Shown: piece after piece, positions 37,001 to 44,831 of the stretch
How the letters are laid out: the number at the start of each line of letters is the position of its first letter
Numbering within the stretch: position 1 is the stretch's first letter
Origin: Pseudoroseicyclus_A sp041714655
Lineage (GTDB): Bacteria; Pseudomonadota; Alphaproteobacteria; Rhodobacterales; Rhodobacteraceae
DNA length: 64,000 nucleotides
Assembly: GCF_041714655.1 (NCBI RefSeq)
Contig: NZ_CP168219.1
Coordinates: forward strand, 1,302,001-1,366,000
Direction of reading: 5' to 3'
Translations under genes and position numbers: made by a program
The notes under the pieces: generated by a model
The model's database searches: none
What the model was told of the DNA's origin: nothing
Seen by the model: only the letters and a program-made list of their open reading frames with translations

Positions 37001-38344
37001 CGATTCCGAGGGCCCGAGCCAGAGATACCCCCCGGGGTTGAGCGCGTAATGGAAGCGCTGCAGGAGCGCCTCCTGGCTCTCCACGTTGAGGTAGATCATC
37101 ACGTTGCGGCAGGACACGAGGTCGAGCTTCGAGAACGGCGGGTCGTGCAGCAGGTTGTGCGGGGCGAAGACGCAGGTCTCGCGCAGACCCGTGCGCACGT
37201 GCCAGTGCTCTTCATCGCGGCCGAAGAACCGCTCGCGCCGCTCGTCGGAGATGTTCTGCAGGGCCGAATCCGAATAGCGCCCCGAGCGGGCCTGGCGGAG
37301 CGCGTCGAGGTCGATATCGGTGCCGAAGATCTTGCAGGGCCGCGTGTCGCCCGCCGCCTCCATGATCTCGGTCACGAGCATGGCGAGCGAATAGGCCTCT
37401 TCGCCGGAGGAACAGCCCGGCACCCAGATGCGGAAGCTCGGCTGGTCGCGCGACAGGAGTTTCGTCAGCACCTCGCGCGAGAGAGTCGAGAACGTCTCGG
37501 GGTCGCGGAAGAACTGGGTGACGCCGATGAGAAAGTCTTGGGTGAGGAGCGTGCGCTCCTCCTGCCGGCTCCTCAGCGTCTCGAGATAGCCGTCGACGGT
37601 GCGCTGGCGCAGAAGCGTCATGCGCCGCGCCACGCGGCGGACGAGCGTGCCGGGCTTGTAGCCGGTGAAGGAATGGCCGGTGCTGTCGGCATCGAGGCAT
37701 TCGAGGATCTCGCCGAGCCGCGCCTCGATCCGGTCCAGGAGCTCCTCGCGCCCGCCGTCATCCTCGACGGCGCGGCGGTGCTCGACGATCTGGAGGATCT
37801 TCTGCGGCATGTCTCCGGGGCGGAGCACCACGTCGACGAGCCCCGTGGCGGCGGCGCTGTCGGGCATGCCGGCGAAGCGGGCGGAATGGCTTTCCTGCAC
37901 CATGGCGATGCCGCCGGCCGCCTTGATGGCGCGAATGCCGGCGGTGCCGTCCGATCCGGTGCCGGACAGGACGATGCCGAAGCCGCCGCGCTCGTCCGCC
38001 TCGGCGAGCGAGGCGAAGAACCTGTCGATCGGCGCGCGAAGCTGGTCGCTCTCGGGGATGGGCGTCAGGCGGAAGCGGCCGTTCTCGATATCGAGGTAAT
38101 GCGCCGGCGGAATGACATGGACCGTGTCGGGCGCGATGGCGCCGCCGTTCTCGATGCGCAGGACGGGGAGCGTTGCATGGGCGCCAAGCAGCTTGGCGAG
38201 CAGCGAGGGTTGATTGCGCGCGAGATGCTGGACGATGACATAGGCGATGCCGGAATCGTTGGGGATCGCTTGCACGAATGCCTGCAGCGCCTCCAGCCCC
38301 CCGGCGGAGGCGCCAATACCCACGATCGGCGGCACCGTCGCCAT
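34064..38344 (-). CDS. CheB-CheR-PAS-HWE histidine kinase hybrid
   Basis: A 1426-aa multidomain sensor with no transmembrane segment. Residues 1 to about 185 are a CheB methylesterase domain (GIGASAGGLEALQAF, VQHLARN, VLSGTGSDGTAG) lacking its usual receiver. Residues about 205-480 are a CheR methyltransferase (GVTQFFRDPETF, WVPGCSSGEEAYSLAMLV, DLVSCRNVMIYLN). A coiled coil rich in NEEL repeats spans about 650-720. About four PAS domains follow. The C-terminus is an HWE kinase: His1236 in AELEHRVKNILA, N-box FHELATNAAKYGA, and IVWRETGG with the defining WxE. Such hybrids probably sense by methylation or ligand rather than serving standard chemotaxis; no other che genes are nearby. The paired response regulator follows by one base. 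Confidence 0.92.
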   Translation of the reverse strand: MATVPPIVGIGASAGGLEALQAFVQAIPNDSGIAYVIVQHLARNQPSLLAKLLGAHATLPVLRIENGGAIAPDTVHVIPPAHYLDIENGRFRLTPIPESDQLRAPIDRFFASLAEADERGGFGIVLSGTGSDGTAGIRAIKAAGGIAMVQESHSARFAGMPDSAAATGLVDVVLRPGDMPQKILQIVEHRRAVEDDGGREELLDRIEARLGEILECLDADSTGHSFTGYKPGTLVRRVARRMTLLRQRTVDGYLETLRSRQEERTLLTQDFLIGVTQFFRDPETFSTLSREVLTKLLSRDQPSFRIWVPGCSSGEEAYSLAMLVTEIMEAAGDTRPCKIFGTDIDLDALRQARSGRYSDSALQNISDERRERFFGRDEEHWHVRTGLRETCVFAPHNLLHDPPFSKLDLVSCRNVMIYLNVESQEALLQRFHYALNPGGYLWLGPSESLGRKERYFRIVDRTARIFQRDDRTPPSYSAAAAQLSPTRIQPSSSWTPLTQALRTGGGGIEAEAEQAFLHHASPPFAAIDRHNEVIYVSEAMADFVRPARGAVGMAIEDYLRQELRLPAHGVVTEARRTQARAEVRNVVVEMAGGPRLFDLIARPMVPGDERVLLSMIEVRARDLEASGELPLQPQPPDFDRELALTRKRVVALQQEYESAEQELRATNEELLSMNEELQSSNEELETSREELQSINEELETINAELSENNRQLGRANSDLNNLLESTDIATLFIDERDCVRLFTPEVSRLFGVQDRDIGRSIHDLASKVDYPQLKEDAADVQRSLQPIERELQVPATGETFQARVRPYRTVDNRLDGVVITFVDITARKDYERKLEENARLLSEQYAELEVLYDTTPVGLCVLDRDLKWLRINPMLAEINGFTPEEHIGKSQAELIPAVHEAIADIQRRVLETGEPVLGVTVRGQTPHEPGITREWIDDFFPIRAGDEVFAVGCAVREVTEQRALERQVFESEARMRRLFDQAPVAISMHEGPDFVTTYSNPRNQMEIGGREIIGLPVTEAMPELDGSPLMQRMAQVFATGQSSDEEQHEALVPHRRETGDAAIYRNVLEPWFDADGKVVGVISFSLDITDQVKARQRDVAEKQRLQRLHDSLAAYVGLVSPDGTLLEINAAALERSGVTREEVIGKKIWETFWWPYGQEAQAELRSAVSRVAAGQTLRFDVAIKAASGDRVVIDFQMAPIFGDDGEVREIVPSAIDITERVEATERKDMLLAELEHRVKNILATVQAIARFTARMARTREEMAASLTQRLAAISRTHDALTESDWRGQTLRQLVATELAPYAGEDGGRFRYSGDDVFLPPGTALSLGLAFHELATNAAKYGAFSVDGGRVTVEVEAENGDFRRIVWRETGGPEVSPPEHEGFGSFLIGQLLERELGAEIGIVFAKDGLSCTIIREVTDDSVSADST

Positions 38345-38529
38345 GTGATCACACTCCCGCGTCGCTCCGCCGGCCCGGGCCTTTCACCCGGCAACGGCGC
38401 TGCACCCCTTTGTCCAGTCCCTCACGAAGGGCCGGGGCCCTTGACGCTGACGTCATGTTTACAACGGATTTTCCGGTGTTGGGGAAAATTGTTCCGGTTT
38501 TCGGAAGGAAACGCCGGATCGCGCCGGGG

Positions 38530-41031
38530 TCAGCGCGCCTCTGACGCCGCTTCGAGCGCGTCGGCGCCGTCGCCGGCCGCCCAGCCCTCCAGCCGCTCCA
38601 CGACCTCCTGCGAGATGCTGCGCGGCTCGGCGGCGGCGAGCGGGCAGGGGGCCTTCAGCCGCTCTTCCATGTCACCAATGCGGAAGCTGTTCGGCGCATC
38701 GAGCCCGGCGAGCTCGTCCCAGGTCACCGGCACGGCCACCGGGGCGCCGGGGCGGGCGCGGAGCGAATAGGGGGCGATGGCCGTCGAGCCCCGCTCGTTG
38801 CGCAGCCAGTCGATGAAGATCCGGCCCTTGCGCTTGGCCTTCGACATGGTGGCGATGTAGCGGTCCGGGTGCCGCTCGGCGAGGATGGTGGCGAAGGCGC
38901 GCGAGAAGGTCTTGACCGTCTCCCAAGTCGCGGTGCGCCGGAGCGGCACGATCACATGCACGCCCTTGCCGCCGGAGACCATGGGCACCGGGTCGAGCCC
39001 GATCTCCTCTAGGCCCGCGCGCAGCTCCTCGCAGGCGGCCTTCACCGCCTTGAAGCCCAGCCCCTCGTCGGGGTCGAGGTCGAAGACCAGCCGGTCCGGC
39101 TTCTCCAGATTGTCACGCTTCGCGCCCCAGATATGGAACTCCACGGTCCCCATCTGCGCCGCGCCGATGAGGCCGGAGGCGGAGGAGACATACATGTAAT
39201 CCTCCGTCCCGCCGTCCTTTTCCTCGATGGGCAGCGGCTTGATGGCGGCGGGCCAGCCCTTGCCGGCGTGCTTCTGGAAGAAGCTCTGGCCGTCCAGCCC
39301 TTCGGGCAGTCGGAGGAGCGAGACGGGCCGGTCTGCCGCCGTCACCAGCATCCTCTCGGTGACCCGCTCGTAGTGGCGGGCGATGTCGGCCTTGGTGATG
39401 CCGGCATCGGGAAAGACCGGTCTGTCTGCGCTGGAGATACGGATGCCGCCGACCTTGGCCTCGTCGCCGTCCTCGTCACTGAGTTCGCTCATTGTCGCCT
39501 CCCGTCCCGCGCTCACCTCTTCGGCCGGCTTGTCTTTCCGGAGCCCGTGGAACACGCCGTGCCGCACCCGGCCCTCTTCGGTGAATTCCGCATAGGCCAC
39601 CTCGGCCACCAGCTTCGGCGTGATCCACTTGGCGCCTTTCACCTCGGCCGGCAGGTCGCCCGCCAGGGGCGTCGTCTTGCGCGCGAGGGGCTTCATGGCG
39701 GCCATCAAGGCCTCCTGTGTCTCGCCGTCGAAGCCGGTGCCGACCCGGCCGCGATAGACGAGTTCGCCGTCCTCGTAGGAGCCGAGGAGGAGGGAGGAGA
39801 ACGCCCGCCCGCGCTTTTCGGACGGCGCCCAGCCGGCGATGACCAGCTCGGCGCGGCGGGTGCATTTTGCCTTGATCCAGCCGCGTGTCCGACGGCCGCG
39901 ATAGGGCGCGTCGATCCGCTTGGAGACGATGCCCTCGCCGCCCGCTTCGCCGATGGCCCCCAGTGCCGCGGCACCGCTCCCCGCGAGTACCGGCGAGAGC
40001 CGGATCTGGCCGCGGGGCGGCAGAGGGCTGAGCAGCCCCTCCAGCGCGGCGCGGCGATCCTTGAGCGGCGCCTCCGTCAGATCCTCGCCGTCGAGATGCA
40101 GGAGGTCGAAGGCGTAGAAGGTCAGGCGGCCGCCCTCCTTCAACGCCCGTTGCAGCGCCCCGAAATCGCCGCCGCCGGAGCCGGCGATGACCTCGCCGTC
40201 GATCAGCGCCGCGCCGCAGGGGATGGCCTCCGCCGGCTCGGCGAGGTCGCCGAAGCGGTCCGTCCAGTCCTTGCCGTTGCGGGTGTAGAGCCGCACGCCG
40301 CCCTTGCCGAGCGCGATCAGGCAGCGGTAGCCGTCGAACTTCGCCTCGTGCTGCCAGCCGTCGCCCTCGGGCGGCGCATCCTCCAGCGTCGCGAGCTGCA
40401 GTGCGCGGAAGCGGGGGAGGGGCTTGCCGTGCCTCTCGGGCGGATCGGCAGGCTTCTCCGCCGCGATCTCACGCATGGTCCGGCCCGTGGTGACCGAGCG
40501 GGTGTGCTTGTTCAGAAGCGCATCGGCGGTGCGGGAGGCGTGATCGTCCTTCTCCTTGATGAGAAGCCAGTTCTCGCGGCCCTTGTCGCCCTTGCGGTTG
40601 CCCTTCATCCGCACCAAAGCCCAGCCGCCCTGCATCCGTGCGCCGTGCAGGTGGAAATGCAGCATTCCCTCCTTCAGCCCCTCCGCGGGGTCATGCAGCG
40701 GCTCCCACCAGCCGTTGTCCCAGAGCATGACGGTGCCGGCGCCGTATTCGCCCTCGGGGATCGTCCCCTCGAAGTTGCCGTAGGCGACGGGGTGATCCTC
40801 GGTGCGCACCGCCAGCCGCTTCTCAGACGGCAGGCCCGAGGGCCCCCGCGTCACGGCCCAGGACCAGAGCACCCCGCCCCATTCGAGCCGGAAGTCGTAA
40901 TGGAGCCGGCTGGCATCGTGTTTCTGCACGACGAAGGCCTGGGTCTCGCCGCCCGCCGCCACCAGCTCGGCCCGCGGCTCGGAGGTGACCTCGAAATTCC
41001 GTTTCTTCGCATATGCCTCGAGCGTGTTCAC
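38530..41031 (-). CDS. ligD: ATP-dependent DNA ligase D (NHEJ)
   Basis: An 833-aa multifunctional end-joining enzyme. The domain order is 3'-phosphoesterase (about 30-190: HDASRLHYDFRLEW, GTIPEGEYGAGTVMLWD), ligase (about 210-510, nucleophile Lys231 in EAKFDGYRCLI), and polymerase/primase (about 545-815: ITKADIARHYERV, LPEGLDGQSFFQKHAGKG, LVFDLDPDEGLGF, MVSGGKGVHVIVPL). It matches the length and order of Pseudomonas-type LigD. It repairs double-strand breaks with Ku, whose gene lies directly upstream and overlaps by 4 bp, so both are made from one message. Confidence 0.96.
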   Translation of the reverse strand: MNTLEAYAKKRNFEVTSEPRAELVAAGGETQAFVVQKHDASRLHYDFRLEWGGVLWSWAVTRGPSGLPSEKRLAVRTEDHPVAYGNFEGTIPEGEYGAGTVMLWDNGWWEPLHDPAEGLKEGMLHFHLHGARMQGGWALVRMKGNRKGDKGRENWLLIKEKDDHASRTADALLNKHTRSVTTGRTMREIAAEKPADPPERHGKPLPRFRALQLATLEDAPPEGDGWQHEAKFDGYRCLIALGKGGVRLYTRNGKDWTDRFGDLAEPAEAIPCGAALIDGEVIAGSGGGDFGALQRALKEGGRLTFYAFDLLHLDGEDLTEAPLKDRRAALEGLLSPLPPRGQIRLSPVLAGSGAAALGAIGEAGGEGIVSKRIDAPYRGRRTRGWIKAKCTRRAELVIAGWAPSEKRGRAFSSLLLGSYEDGELVYRGRVGTGFDGETQEALMAAMKPLARKTTPLAGDLPAEVKGAKWITPKLVAEVAYAEFTEEGRVRHGVFHGLRKDKPAEEVSAGREATMSELSDEDGDEAKVGGIRISSADRPVFPDAGITKADIARHYERVTERMLVTAADRPVSLLRLPEGLDGQSFFQKHAGKGWPAAIKPLPIEEKDGGTEDYMYVSSASGLIGAAQMGTVEFHIWGAKRDNLEKPDRLVFDLDPDEGLGFKAVKAACEELRAGLEEIGLDPVPMVSGGKGVHVIVPLRRTATWETVKTFSRAFATILAERHPDRYIATMSKAKRKGRIFIDWLRNERGSTAIAPYSLRARPGAPVAVPVTWDELAGLDAPNSFRIGDMEERLKAPCPLAAAEPRSISQEVVERLEGWAAGDGADALEAASEAR

Positions 41032-41900
41032 GAAGCCTTCTTCCGTGAGGAGGAGGAGGACTTGCCCGAAGACCCGCCGGATTTCGCCCCGGAGGATTTC
41101 GCGCCGCTGCCCTTGGAATCCTTCAGGCTCTTCTTCAGCGCATCCATCAGGTCGACGACGTTGCTTTCTTCCGGCGGCTCGTCCTTGCCGCCCTTGGCGC
41201 GCGGCGTGCGCTTGTTCTTCATCTTGCGGTTGATGAGCTCGCGCAGCGCCATCGCGTAGTGATCCTCGAAATTCGAGGGGTGGAACGGGGCGGACTTGCG
41301 CTCGATGAGCTGGGTGGCGACCTCGAGAAGCTCGTCGTCCGACGCCTCGTCCTCGATGCCGGAGAAGAGCGGATCGGCGTTGCGGATGTCGCTCTCGTAA
41401 TGGAGCGTCTCGAGGAGCAGCCCGTCGCCGCAGGGCCGGATCGCGCAGAGATATTCCTTGCCGCGCATGGTGAGCTGGCCGAGCCCGAGCTTGCCGGCCT
41501 TGCGCAGCGCATCGCGGACGACGCGATAGGCATCCTCCGCCAGCTCGTCGGTCGGCACGACGTAATAGGGCTTGTCGAACCAGATCGGCGCGATCTCGCC
41601 CTGTTCGACGAATTGCACCAGTTCCAGCGTCTTCTTGGTCTCGAGCTTGATGGCGTCGATCTCGTCGGGCTCGAGGAGGATGTAATCCCCGCCGTCGGTC
41701 TCGTAGCCCTTCATGATGTCGTCATTCTCCACCGGCCCGACGCCGGCCACGACCTTCTCGTAGCGGACGGGCTTGCCGGAGGGCTTGTGGATCTGCCGGA
41801 ACGAGACCCTCGCGCCGGAGTTCTTCGCCGAATGGACCTCGACGGGGATGGAGACGAGGGAGAGCCTGAGCTGCCCCTTCCAGATCGCGCGCGATGCCAT
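41028..41900 (-). CDS. ku: Bacterial Ku protein (NHEJ)
   Basis: A 290-aa Ku homologue with the core IWKGQLRLSLVSIPVEVHSA at the N-terminus, RVSFRQIHKPSG, YILLEPDEIDAIKLET, IWFDKPYYVVP and LLLETLHYESDIRNADP. The homodimeric ring binds DNA ends and recruits LigD. The C-terminal 40 residues are a Lys/Ser/Gly-rich low-complexity tail (LKKSLKDSKGSG to SSSSSRKKAS), the type of extension that adds DNA binding in some bacterial Ku proteins. A GGAGGGAACCC ribosome-binding region precedes the start. It is the first gene of the ku-ligD pair. Confidence 0.96.
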   Translation of the reverse strand: MASRAIWKGQLRLSLVSIPVEVHSAKNSGARVSFRQIHKPSGKPVRYEKVVAGVGPVENDDIMKGYETDGGDYILLEPDEIDAIKLETKKTLELVQFVEQGEIAPIWFDKPYYVVPTDELAEDAYRVVRDALRKAGKLGLGQLTMRGKEYLCAIRPCGDGLLLETLHYESDIRNADPLFSGIEDEASDDELLEVATQLIERKSAPFHPSNFEDHYAMALRELINRKMKNKRTPRAKGGKDEPPEESNVVDLMDALKKSLKDSKGSGAKSSGAKSGGSSGKSSSSSRKKAS

Positions 41901-41952
41901 GGGTTCCCTCCAAGGTGATCCAGCGTCAGAACGCCGGGCCCCGGGGAATGGT

Positions 41953-41979
41953 TTCCCGGGAGCGTGCGGCTCCCGGGAA
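41953..41979 (-). terminator. Strong hairpin between the DUF475 gene and ku
   Basis: An 11-bp perfect stem TTCCCGGGAGC (41953-41963) / GCTCCCGGGAA (41969-41979) with loop GTGCG lies in the 97-bp gap downstream of the DUF475 gene. No clear T tract follows on the minus strand, so its terminator role is likely but not certain. Confidence 0.5.
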
Positions 41980-41997
41980 GGTGCATCCTTTTCGCCG

Positions 41998-43059
41998 TCA
42001 GTCGCCGTGGGCGCGCTTGCCCTTCACCGACGACCAGAAGGCGGCACCGATGAGGGCGACGCCGATGAAGCCGGTGATGACCTCGGGGATCGGGAAGAAG
42101 GCCTGGGCATACATGATGAGCGACAGAACGAGGATCGCGTAGAAGGCGCCATGCTCGAGGAAGCGGTACTGGTTGAGCGTGCCCTTCTCGACCAGCATGA
42201 CGGTCATGGACCGCACGTACATCGCGCCGATGCCGAGCCCGATGGCGATGATGAAGATGTTGTGGCTGAGCGCGAAGGCCCCGATCACCCCGTCGAAGGA
42301 GAAGGAGGCGTCGAGCACTTCCAGATAGAGGAAGGCGCCGAGACCGCCCGCCGCCGTTCTTTGGGTGGAGCGGAGCCCGCCATCCATGATCGCGCCTCCG
42401 GCATCGACCAGAAGGAAGGTCAGCAGCCCGTAGGTCGCCGCCACGATGAACTGGCGGCCGTCTTCCTCGCCCGGCAGCAGGATCGAGGCGATGACGGCGA
42501 GCCCGAGGACGAGCGCCGCCTCAAGGCCCCGGATGCGCGCGGCACCGGCGACGCGGCGCTCGATCCGCCGGATCCAGTGCACCTCCTTCTCGGGGTCGAA
42601 GAAGTAGGTCAGCGCCACCATCATCAGGAAGGTCCCGCCGAAGGCCGCGATGGGCAGATGCGCCTCGTGCATCAGGTGGGAATATTCCTCCGGCCGCGTG
42701 GCGGCGAGCTTCAGCGCCTCCCAGGGGCCGACATTCGCCGCGACGACGATGATGAGCAGCGGAAAGACGATCCGCATCCCGAAGACGGCGATGAGGATGC
42801 CCCAGGTCAGGAAGCGCCGCCGCCAGACCTCGCCCATCGTCTTCAGCTTGCGGGCGTTGACGATGGCGTTGTCGAAGGAGAGCGAGATCTCCAGCACCGC
42901 GAGCACCGAGGTGATGAAGAGGAACGAAAGCGCGGCAGCGAGCGTGCCGCCGTAGATCCAGCCGACGACGAAGCCGAGGATCAGGCCGACCCCGGTGACG
43001 ATGAAGGCCCATTTGAAATAGGGAAGGTGCGAATGTCCGGGCGCGCCTCTGTCGGGCAT
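41998..43059 (-). CDS. DUF475/TerC-like integral membrane protein
   Basis: A 353-aa polytopic protein of the DUF475 family, related to TerC. Family segments are PYFKWAFIVTGVGLILGFVV near the start, VLEISLSFDNAIVNARKL, GMRIVFPLLIIVVAANVG, ALTYFFDPEKEVHWIRRIE, LDASFSFDGVIGAFALS and NIFIIAIGLGIGAMYVRSMT. The acidic SFDN and SFDG motifs inside helices are the presumed cation sites; TerC relatives are linked to metal export and tellurite resistance. ATG 43059 has AGGGGA 7 bases upstream; an in-frame ATG at 43128 would add 23 Gln/Gly-rich residues. Function is not established. Confidence 0.85.
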   Translation of the reverse strand: MPDRGAPGHSHLPYFKWAFIVTGVGLILGFVVGWIYGGTLAAALSFLFITSVLAVLEISLSFDNAIVNARKLKTMGEVWRRRFLTWGILIAVFGMRIVFPLLIIVVAANVGPWEALKLAATRPEEYSHLMHEAHLPIAAFGGTFLMMVALTYFFDPEKEVHWIRRIERRVAGAARIRGLEAALVLGLAVIASILLPGEEDGRQFIVAATYGLLTFLLVDAGGAIMDGGLRSTQRTAAGGLGAFLYLEVLDASFSFDGVIGAFALSHNIFIIAIGLGIGAMYVRSMTVMLVEKGTLNQYRFLEHGAFYAILVLSLIMYAQAFFPIPEVITGFIGVALIGAAFWSSVKGKRAHGD

Positions 43060-43373
43060 GATGGTCCCCTGTCGGGCGGTCGCCTTTCCGGCGCCGCCCT
43101 GCGGCTGTTTCTGGGTCTGCGCCGACATCGCAAGCGCGCCGCGAGACGCTTGCCAGAGGGGCCCGGTCGCCGGGGCGGCGCCCGCCGCCCCTTGTTGATC
43201 GTCCCTGTCGCAGATGCCGCAAGGCGCTGCAATCTCAGGTCCGCAGCACTCACAGATGGAGCGCCGCGGCGTGGCTTCAAGGCCGCCCCTGACGAGGGCG
43301 CGCCTCGGGCCGTTTGACCCTGCCGCGCCGGCAGGCCACTCTTCGCCGCGATACTGGCCCCCCCGGAGATGAC
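43060..43373. other. Gap between the divergent DUF475 and uxaC genes
   Basis: These 314 bases hold the 5' regions of two divergently transcribed genes. The part 43060-43128 could be coding if DUF475 starts at the upstream ATG. Most of it is GC-rich, and I see no convincing -35/-10 pair, RNA gene or small gene. GGAGA at 43365-43369 is the ribosome-binding site of uxaC. Confidence 0.4.
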
Positions 43374-44783
43374 ATGCCCCAGCTCGACCCCGATCGCCTG
43401 TTCCCGGTGGAACCGCGCGCCCGCGCCCTCGCGCGTGAGTTGCACGAGGGCATCAGGGGCCTGCCGATCCTCTCGCCCCATGGCCATACGGATCCTGCCT
43501 GGTTCGCCGAGAACCAGCCCTTCCCCGACCCGGCGACGCTCTTCGTCAAGCCCGATCACTATGTCTTCCGCATGCTCTTCAGCCAGGGTGTGACGCTGGA
43601 GGATCTCGGCGTCCCCCGCGCCGACGGCGGCCCGGTGGAGACCGACGGCCGCAAGATCTGGCGCCGCTTCGCCGAGCACTACCATCTCTTCCGAGGCACG
43701 CCCTCGCGGCTCTGGCTCGATCATGCCTTCGCCGAGGTCTTCGGGATCGAGGCGCCCTTCGGCCCCGCCACGGCGGATGCCTTCTATGACGAGATCGATG
43801 CGGCGCTGAAGACCGAGGCCTTCCGCCCCCGCGCGCTCTTCGAGCGGTTCAACATCGAGCTGATCGCGACGACCGAGAGCCCGCTCGACGATCTGCGCCA
43901 CCACCGCGCCATCCGCGACAGTGGCTGGGGCGGCCGGGTCGTCACCGCCTACCGGCCCGACCCGGTGGTGGACCCGGACACGCCCGGCTTCGTCGAGAAC
44001 CTTGAGCGCTTCGGCGAGATCGCGGGCGAGGATGTCTCGACCTGGGCCGGCTATCTCGCCGCCCACCGCGCCCGGCGCGCCTTTTTCAAGGAGGTTGGCG
44101 GCGCCACCTCCTCCGATCACGGCCACCCGACGGCGCGGACGGAGAATCTCGGCCAGGCCGAGGCCGCCGCGCTCTACGAGGCCGTGCGCACGGGGACGGC
44201 GAGCGCCGCCGAGCGCGAGGCCTTCCGGGGGCAGATGCTGACCGAGATGGCCCGCATGAGCCTCGATGACGGGCTCGTGCTGCAGATCCACCCCGGCTCC
44301 CGGCGCAACCACGCCCCGGCGATGCTGGAGCGGTTCGGCCCCAATGTCGGCTTCGACATCCCCGGCCGGGTGGATTTCACCCGCGACCTGCAACCGCTCC
44401 TTCAGGCCCACGGGCTCGACCCGCGCCTGACGATCATCGTCTTCATGCTCGACGAGACCACGCTCGCCCGCGAGCTGGCGCCGCTCGCCGGTGTCTATCC
44501 GGCCCTGAAGCTCGGGCCGCCCTGGTGGTTCCACGACAGCCCCGAGGGCATGATGCGCTTCCGCCAGGCCACGACGGAGACGGCGGGCTTCTACAACACC
44601 GTCGGGTTCAACGACGACACGCGCGCCTATCTGTCGATCCCCGCCCGGCACGACGTCGCCCGGCGGGTGGATTGCGCCTATCTCGCCGGGCTCGTCACCA
44701 CGGGCCGGCTGGGCGAGGCGGAGGCGCACGAGGTTGCGGCCGATCTCACCTACAATCTGGCGAAGCGCGCCTACAGGCTCTAG
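43374..44783 (+). CDS. uxaC: Glucuronate (uronate) isomerase
   Basis: A 469-aa amidohydrolase-fold isomerase converting D-glucuronate to D-fructuronate and D-galacturonate to D-tagaturonate. Characteristic blocks are ILSPHGHTDPAWFAENQPF with metal-binding His residues, HYVFRMLFSQGVTLEDLGV, FNIELIATTESPLDDL, LQIHPGSRRNH, LKLGPPWWFHDSPEGMMRF and FNDDTRAYLSIPARHDVARR. ATG 43374 gives the standard UxaC length; the in-frame ATG at 43314 adds only a basic extension. The next enzymes of the uronate pathway are not in this window; an oxidoreductase fusion follows 48 bp downstream. Confidence 0.95.
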   Translation: MPQLDPDRLFPVEPRARALARELHEGIRGLPILSPHGHTDPAWFAENQPFPDPATLFVKPDHYVFRMLFSQGVTLEDLGVPRADGGPVETDGRKIWRRFAEHYHLFRGTPSRLWLDHAFAEVFGIEAPFGPATADAFYDEIDAALKTEAFRPRALFERFNIELIATTESPLDDLRHHRAIRDSGWGGRVVTAYRPDPVVDPDTPGFVENLERFGEIAGEDVSTWAGYLAAHRARRAFFKEVGGATSSDHGHPTARTENLGQAEAAALYEAVRTGTASAAEREAFRGQMLTEMARMSLDDGLVLQIHPGSRRNHAPAMLERFGPNVGFDIPGRVDFTRDLQPLLQAHGLDPRLTIIVFMLDETTLARELAPLAGVYPALKLGPPWWFHDSPEGMMRFRQATTETAGFYNTVGFNDDTRAYLSIPARHDVARRVDCAYLAGLVTTGRLGEAEAHEVAADLTYNLAKRAYRL

Positions 44784-44831
44784 CGTTAGCGCAAACGGAG
44801 CGGCGCGGGGCCGCGAAGAGGGGGAGAGAGA

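Noticed and set aside
38345..38529. A general-stress sigma factor (GGAAC/CGTT) promoter before the sensor kinase gene
   Set aside because: GGAAC and CGTT are both present on the minus strand but about 24 bases apart, too far for the usual spacing of 16-18.
33803..38770. A 1655-codon open frame on the plus strand opposite the CheB-CheR-kinase gene
   Set aside because: It is the antisense of a clearly coding multidomain kinase; the product is His/Arg/Asp/Leu-rich with no recognisable domain. Long antisense frames are expected at this GC content.
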